DNA of 64,000 nucleotides from Cristatella mucedo. Taxonomy: Eukaryota > Bryozoa > Phylactolaemata > Cristatellidae. The stretch lies in the NCBI GenBank assembly GCA_009760855.2, contig WPIO01000019.1, forward strand, positions 2,911,501 through 2,975,500, in the 5' to 3' direction. Below the pieces are notes generated by a model. The model did no database searches, was not told the DNA's origin, and saw only the letters and a list, made by a program, of their open reading frames with translations. This document shows, in pieces, positions 60,308-64,000 of the stretch; position 1 is the first letter of the stretch, and every line of letters starts with the position of its first letter. The position numbers and the translations under genes were made by a program.

Positions 60308-60595
60308 AGCGTTTGGGCACCTGTGTCGAGTGCCGGGCGTCGTCCAGTCGCTCGTCCGGCTGCACACCGCCGGCGCTTTAGCCGCCCTGCTGCCGCACCT
60401 GCTGCGGCGCCTCGTGCCAGCCGCAGTCGGCGATCGCTGCGGAGGTGGTGCAGGATCGGCGGCGGCGGCCAGCAGCGACGCCGACCACAACGACGATCGG
60501 CAGCCACATGCCGGACCCACACAGTTTGCCTCACTTCTCGGCGGCTTCCTTGACGATGCGAAGCTGCAGCATGACGACGCTGCCCTCCTCCTCAG
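60308..60595 (+). CDS. HEATR1: HEATR1/UTP10 exon 6
   Basis: Residues 317-412. The acceptor is CACTTGTTGCAG. The first part, AFGHLCRVPGVVQSLVRL, aligns with the family's HLCNVPDLI segment. It is followed by LLPHLLRRLV and a Gly/Ala/Ser/Asp/His-rich insert (about residues 366-389) that is probably a disordered loop between helices. The chosen 3' end is at a GTCGGC donor, which is weak. It was selected because the phase (2) fits exon 7 and because homology to HEATR1 stops there. The open frame runs on to 60704, into the flank of a SINE, but that read-through tail shows no similarity to the family. Confidence 0.87.
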
Positions 60596-60675
60596 GTCGG
60601 CGGACAGCAGCAGCGGCGTCTACAGTGATATTCGTGACCTGTTGCCGGCTTCAAAATATTTGAAGCCTTTTGCAG

Positions 60676-60872
60676 ATAGATATAGATATAATTCATTTGT
60701 ATAGTGCCCCAAGAGAACTTAATCTCTATTCGTGCGTTTCATGAGAACTTAATCTCCATTCGGGCGGTTAATCTCTATTAGGGCGCCTTGGGGCTCGAGC
60801 CCATGACCTCAGCCAGACCTTGGTCGGGGCGAGCACCTTAACCGCTGGACCAAACCAGCTCGCAGGTGTGTT
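60676..60872 (-). mobile_element. SINE family 1 in HEATR1 intron 6, tail triplicated
   Basis: An antisense copy with head GGTCGGGGCGAGCACCTTAA. Within the tail, the segment containing TTAATCTC is present three times (60718, 60750, 60768), which lengthens the element to nearly 200 bases. Confidence 0.8.
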
Positions 60873-61104
60873 TGTGAGTTCCCTCTATCGTAAAGGGTCA
60901 AGTCTCGAACACGATGCTCTTCTGCTGATTAGCACAGGCAGTACTTGCAGATTAAGTAAAGTGTCGATGTATCTTATTTGTAATGCCATCCTGGTGTAGC
61001 AGATGCATGTGTAATACATTTCTTTGTCAAAAGGGAATATACAGCCATGGCTGATTAAGATGTGTGCGTGTGTGTATACTTACGGGTGTGTGTATGTATG
61101 CTTG

Positions 61105-61262
61105 GTGAGCCGTGATGGCACACTAGGTAAGGTGGTTGCTTTTCCCGAGGTCGTGGGTTCGAATCATGGATGGGCGATTCCTTATTGCCACTGCAAGTAG
61201 TGGGATAGCTGTAAAGGCTCTTTTTTCGCTATACACAAAAGGCTGTTGAATCAGCTATTGTT
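61105..61262 (+). mobile_element. SINE family 2 (tRNA head, different tail) in HEATR1 intron 6
   Basis: The head has TGATGGCACACTAGGTAAGG (box A-like) and GGTCGTGGGTTCGAATCA (box B: GGTTCGAATC). The body contains TTATTGCCACTGCAAGTAG and GCTGTAAAGGCTC. The tail is unrelated to the L2 hairpin, so this is a separate family. Confidence 0.75.
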
Positions 61263-61612
61263 ATCATGTTGCAACTAAATATCGATTGGCCATCAATGCA
61301 TTTTTCAGTTTAGAAATTATCCCATGCTCTTTTAAGGTGGTTTGTAGTTAGTGCAAAAGTGCTTCTCAGCAGTCCTGTTAGTTGATGTAAATGTGGTCTA
61401 GTTTTTACTCGAGGGCAAGCTGAGCTGCTTTGTCGCTATCTTTCTCATACCAGGGCTCATTTGTTTAAATTAGCAGCAGAGTTAGCACACTCCTTGTGGT
61501 TGTCAGACGATTCTAGCAGTTTTTTTATGTTGCCGTTAGAAGTACAGACTCTAGTCTTCAGTAGGGGCTTCGTGCTCTATCGTAGTTAAATGTGCGTGGC
61601 TCGTTTTTCTAG

Positions 61613-61723
61613 GCTTTTGCTGGAATCATTTGTTCGGGCTAAGAACAGTGCCGCCCCTGAAGCTGACAGTGACGAGTCTATTACAGCCAGGATTAGAAGC
61701 ATTTTCAGAAAGCTGGAGAAAAG
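61613..61723 (+). CDS. HEATR1: HEATR1/UTP10 exon 7
   Basis: Residues 413-449, preceded by the strong acceptor TCGTTTTTCTAG and ended by GTAATA. It encodes LLLESFVRAKN, an acidic stretch EADSDESI, and ARIRSIFRKLEK. This fits the helix-acidic linker-helix layout of the family before the conserved YP..V motif that opens exon 8. The intron before it (about 1 kb) contains copies of two different SINE families. Confidence 0.86.
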
Positions 61724-61867
61724 GTAATAACAACAAATCTCATCAGCGATGCTCTGTTCTTTAGTTTTGCTGTCAAGATTAGTGTCGTTTGTCCACGTTC
61801 ATTCACCGGAGTGACACCTTGTGTTGCGCAAATATAATTTCCCTTGCTTGCATAATTTTTCTCATAG

Positions 61868-62093
61868 GTATCCAGTTGCTGTCGACACGGTCGTTCAGCA
61901 GTCTCTGGCATCGAAGGAAATCGATGACAGTCTGCTTCGTGAATTTTTGGGCCTGTCTCTCTCCTCTAGCCTTCGCCATGCGCCCGTGCCCGGCGCTCAG
62001 GAAAACCTTAGCCTCCTTCTGGCTCTCAATCATGCAGATGAATCTCATCGAGTTCTCGGTGTGCAACAGCTTCTGGCAGTCATCAAGTCGAAG
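61868..62093 (+). CDS. HEATR1: HEATR1/UTP10 exon 8 (gene continues past window)
   Basis: Residues 450-525, following TTTTTCTCATAG. It encodes YPVAVDTVVQQSL, then LREFLGLSLSSS and ENLSLLLALNHADESHRVLG. The last matches the family's LSLNHP...VRILA HEAT repeat. The exon ends in phase 0 at GTGTGTG. I see no further HEATR1 exon before 64000. The remaining roughly 1500 residues of a normal-length protein, including the BP28CT domain, must lie beyond the window, so the gene is cut by the window edge and not by mutation. Confidence 0.9.
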
Positions 62094-63189
62094 GTGTGTG
62101 TATGGTGCCTCTGTGTAGCTGCTGTTGCTGTGCACTAACTTCCTCATTTGGAACTAAGTGTGTTCATTGCTGCGTTGCTGTGTCCCGACTCTCCAACTGC
62201 ACTGGCTTATCTGTCTGGGGTACTAGAGAACTCTACACCCGTGAGGTGATCCGAACAGTAGGCTAGAAATATTTCGCGAGCACTTTCATTCTACTGAACT
62301 CACTTTGGCTGCATCAGGCTGACATATACATTCTTTCCCGGTTGCCTGTTATAGATGGAAAATGAGTTGCAGAGGAATCTGTAGGCTTGCTAAGAAATAA
62401 TCGGCCAGATGCAGTTGGTATTGATTTTAATAAGTTGCAGCAAGCTGAGCACCTGCTGCGATCTTGCCTGTTCTTCACTCGGGAGGCCTGTGCTCTCTTA
62501 TCTTCTGTATTCTGCCTGATCAAATGATTTGTGGTGTTGAGATCGTAATAGAGATGCATACGCCGGCCTACGGCAGTGCTGTGCCCAGATAATGTCTGCC
62601 GGTACTAGGCTGGGGGCCCTCCCGACCTTGACTGACCAATCGAGGCGCAGCGTTCCTGCTGCTGGCGCTAGCAACAGAGCTGGCCGATCGGAGCTCAGCG
62701 TTCCTGGGCGCAGACGACAGGAAGCTCCGTTAGCATTAACGTCTGTAGATAGAGTCGTTGATAAAACCAGTTCGGTTATGTTCCGAGTGCTCAAGTCGTT
62801 TGCTGTATAGCAATATGTGGCTCTCGCTCACAACATTTGCTTGTTGCAGCCACTTGTGAACATGCCGTTACTGGTAGAGCTGGCATGAAGCACAATATGA
62901 GCCAGTCAGGCCGTGTCACACGGTGCTTAGTTAGTGATAAGGAAGATGTTTAGCTTTAAATATGCCTTTCATAAAGCTGATGGTTATTATGATGTTGGCG
63001 ATCTTCGACGTTCTGCACTTGTATTGTCAAGTCAAGCTGCGGGAAGCTAGCTTCACTTCTTCAGCTCCTCACCAGTGACTAGCTGCTACGTCGATGTGTG
63101 GCAGTTGAGCGCTGCCGACTTGGGGATCCTAGCTTCTCTAGATGCCACTCTTGATCTAGCTGCTTGCCTCAGCAGCTGTCATTAATATA

Positions 63190-63545
63190 ATACTAATGAT
63201 GATATACTTGATAAAGCACCCCCAAATAACTCAATCTCTTTCTAGGCATTTTACATCTGCTTCGAAGGAAACACGATCGAATGGTTAGTGGTGGCATGCT
63301 CAATAAACAGCAAGAATTACATGGTTAGGGGTGACATGCACAGGGTCAGCATGCAAGTGTGGTTACTGGCAGCATGCACAGTGTCAGCACACATTAGCAC
63401 ATAAAGGACAAATCACGGGGACCCACTAAATGCTGTCCTAAATAGGTGCGTTTTTAGTTGTTTTTTTTTAATGTGGCCAAGTCAGATGTCGTGACATTAG
63501 TCGGAGTGAGTTCCAGGCTTTGGGAGCATACGAACTAAAGGCACT
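63190..63545 (-). mobile_element. L2-clade LINE 3' fragment (lineage 1) in HEATR1 intron 8
   Basis: It starts with a decayed ATT-type end and hairpin tail, then the GGGTGACATGCACAGGGTCA block and the beginning of the coding segment (GAGTTCCAGGCTTTGGGAGC). It is antisense to HEATR1. Confidence 0.85.
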
Positions 63546-63617
63546 GTCAATCAGACTAGGCACTTTCAATCAATCTAGCACTCTGTATCATTTCCACTAT
63601 CTCGATCAACTCTTTAA

Positions 63618-63694
63618 TGAATATGCTTGTATTTGAAAAACCGCGATAGAGTGAAGCCACGAAAGTCGAAGCCCGAAGTGGCGAGGGACGACTG
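63618..63694 (-). mobile_element. Tigger-type terminal inverted repeat, solo end
   Basis: Read on the - strand the end begins CAGTCGTCCCTCGCCACTTC and runs into GCTTCACTCTATCGCGG, typical of pogo/Tigger termini, and it abuts a TA dinucleotide at 63695. No partner end or transposase is visible before the GT microsatellite. Confidence 0.6.
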
Positions 63695-63739
63695 TATATA
63701 TTTACATACAGTATATAATCATGTTTGTGCATGTTCGTT

Positions 63740-63851
<112 letters not shown>

Positions 63852-64000
63852 CATGTGGTCTCTGAGATCTCTCTCCCCCTCTATCTTAGCTCTCCGGCTC
63901 TCTATCTTTCTCTTTCATGCTGTCAATGAGCCACAGAGCTCTCTGACTCTGAGCTCACTCGTGTTTGCTTTTGCCAGCTTCTCTTTTCCCTCTACCACGC

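Noticed and set aside
61105-61180. tRNA gene
   Set aside because: Box A- and box B-like motifs are present, but the sequence continues into a SINE body found in other copies and cannot form a normal cloverleaf; the same applies to the SINE family 1 heads.

Overview
The window looks like nuclear DNA of an invertebrate animal. Long introns with GT-AG boundaries, L2-type LINEs, tRNA-headed SINEs, pogo/Tigger DNA transposons and very long (CT)n, (CA)n and (GT)n tracts rule out a bacterium, phage or organelle. The phylum cannot be fixed from the sequence alone.

Two host genes can be supported, both on the + strand. At the right end (53525 to past the window edge) lies the 5' part of HEATR1/UTP10, the large HEAT-repeat U3 snoRNP protein needed for pre-rRNA processing. 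Eight coding exons join in phase into about 525 residues, and the gene continues beyond 64000. To its left, a chain of exons ending in a stop at 47745 and an AATAAA signal at 48095 encodes an unrecognised, Ala/Ser/Gly-rich protein with a basic, charged C-terminus. Exons at 41193, 42340, 44915 (or 45125), 47038 and 47600 agree in reading phase. A possible start exon (28660-28733) and two short exons (32567-32657 and 34265-34339) would extend it leftward to a CpG- and CAG-rich start region near 28.4-28.7 kb. If all are correct, the gene spans about 19.5 kb and encodes about 563 residues.

Most of the rest is repeats and unique-looking non-coding DNA. At least fifteen pieces of L2-clade LINE are present. 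Every long piece is on the - strand, antisense to the host genes; + strand pieces are short 3' fragments. Two LINE lineages are visible, one around 16.9-18.4 kb and the other around 38.0-39.7 kb. A tRNA-headed SINE family (about seven copies) ends in the same hairpin-shaped tail as the first LINE lineage, so the two look like a SINE/LINE partnership. A second tRNA-headed SINE family with a different tail is present in about six copies. A Tigger-like element with both terminal inverted repeats and a transposase remnant sits at 11262-12200, and one end of another at about 63.6 kb. A degenerate array of TTTAGGG-like repeats lies at 19.7-19.9 kb. Several near-perfect hairpins (31665, 31790, 46216) stand outside these families.

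The left 28 kb holds no gene that I can support. Its open frames are either LINE remnants, translated microsatellites or chance frames in GC-rich patches (8.6-9.6, 21.2-22.0, 23.8-24.2 kb).
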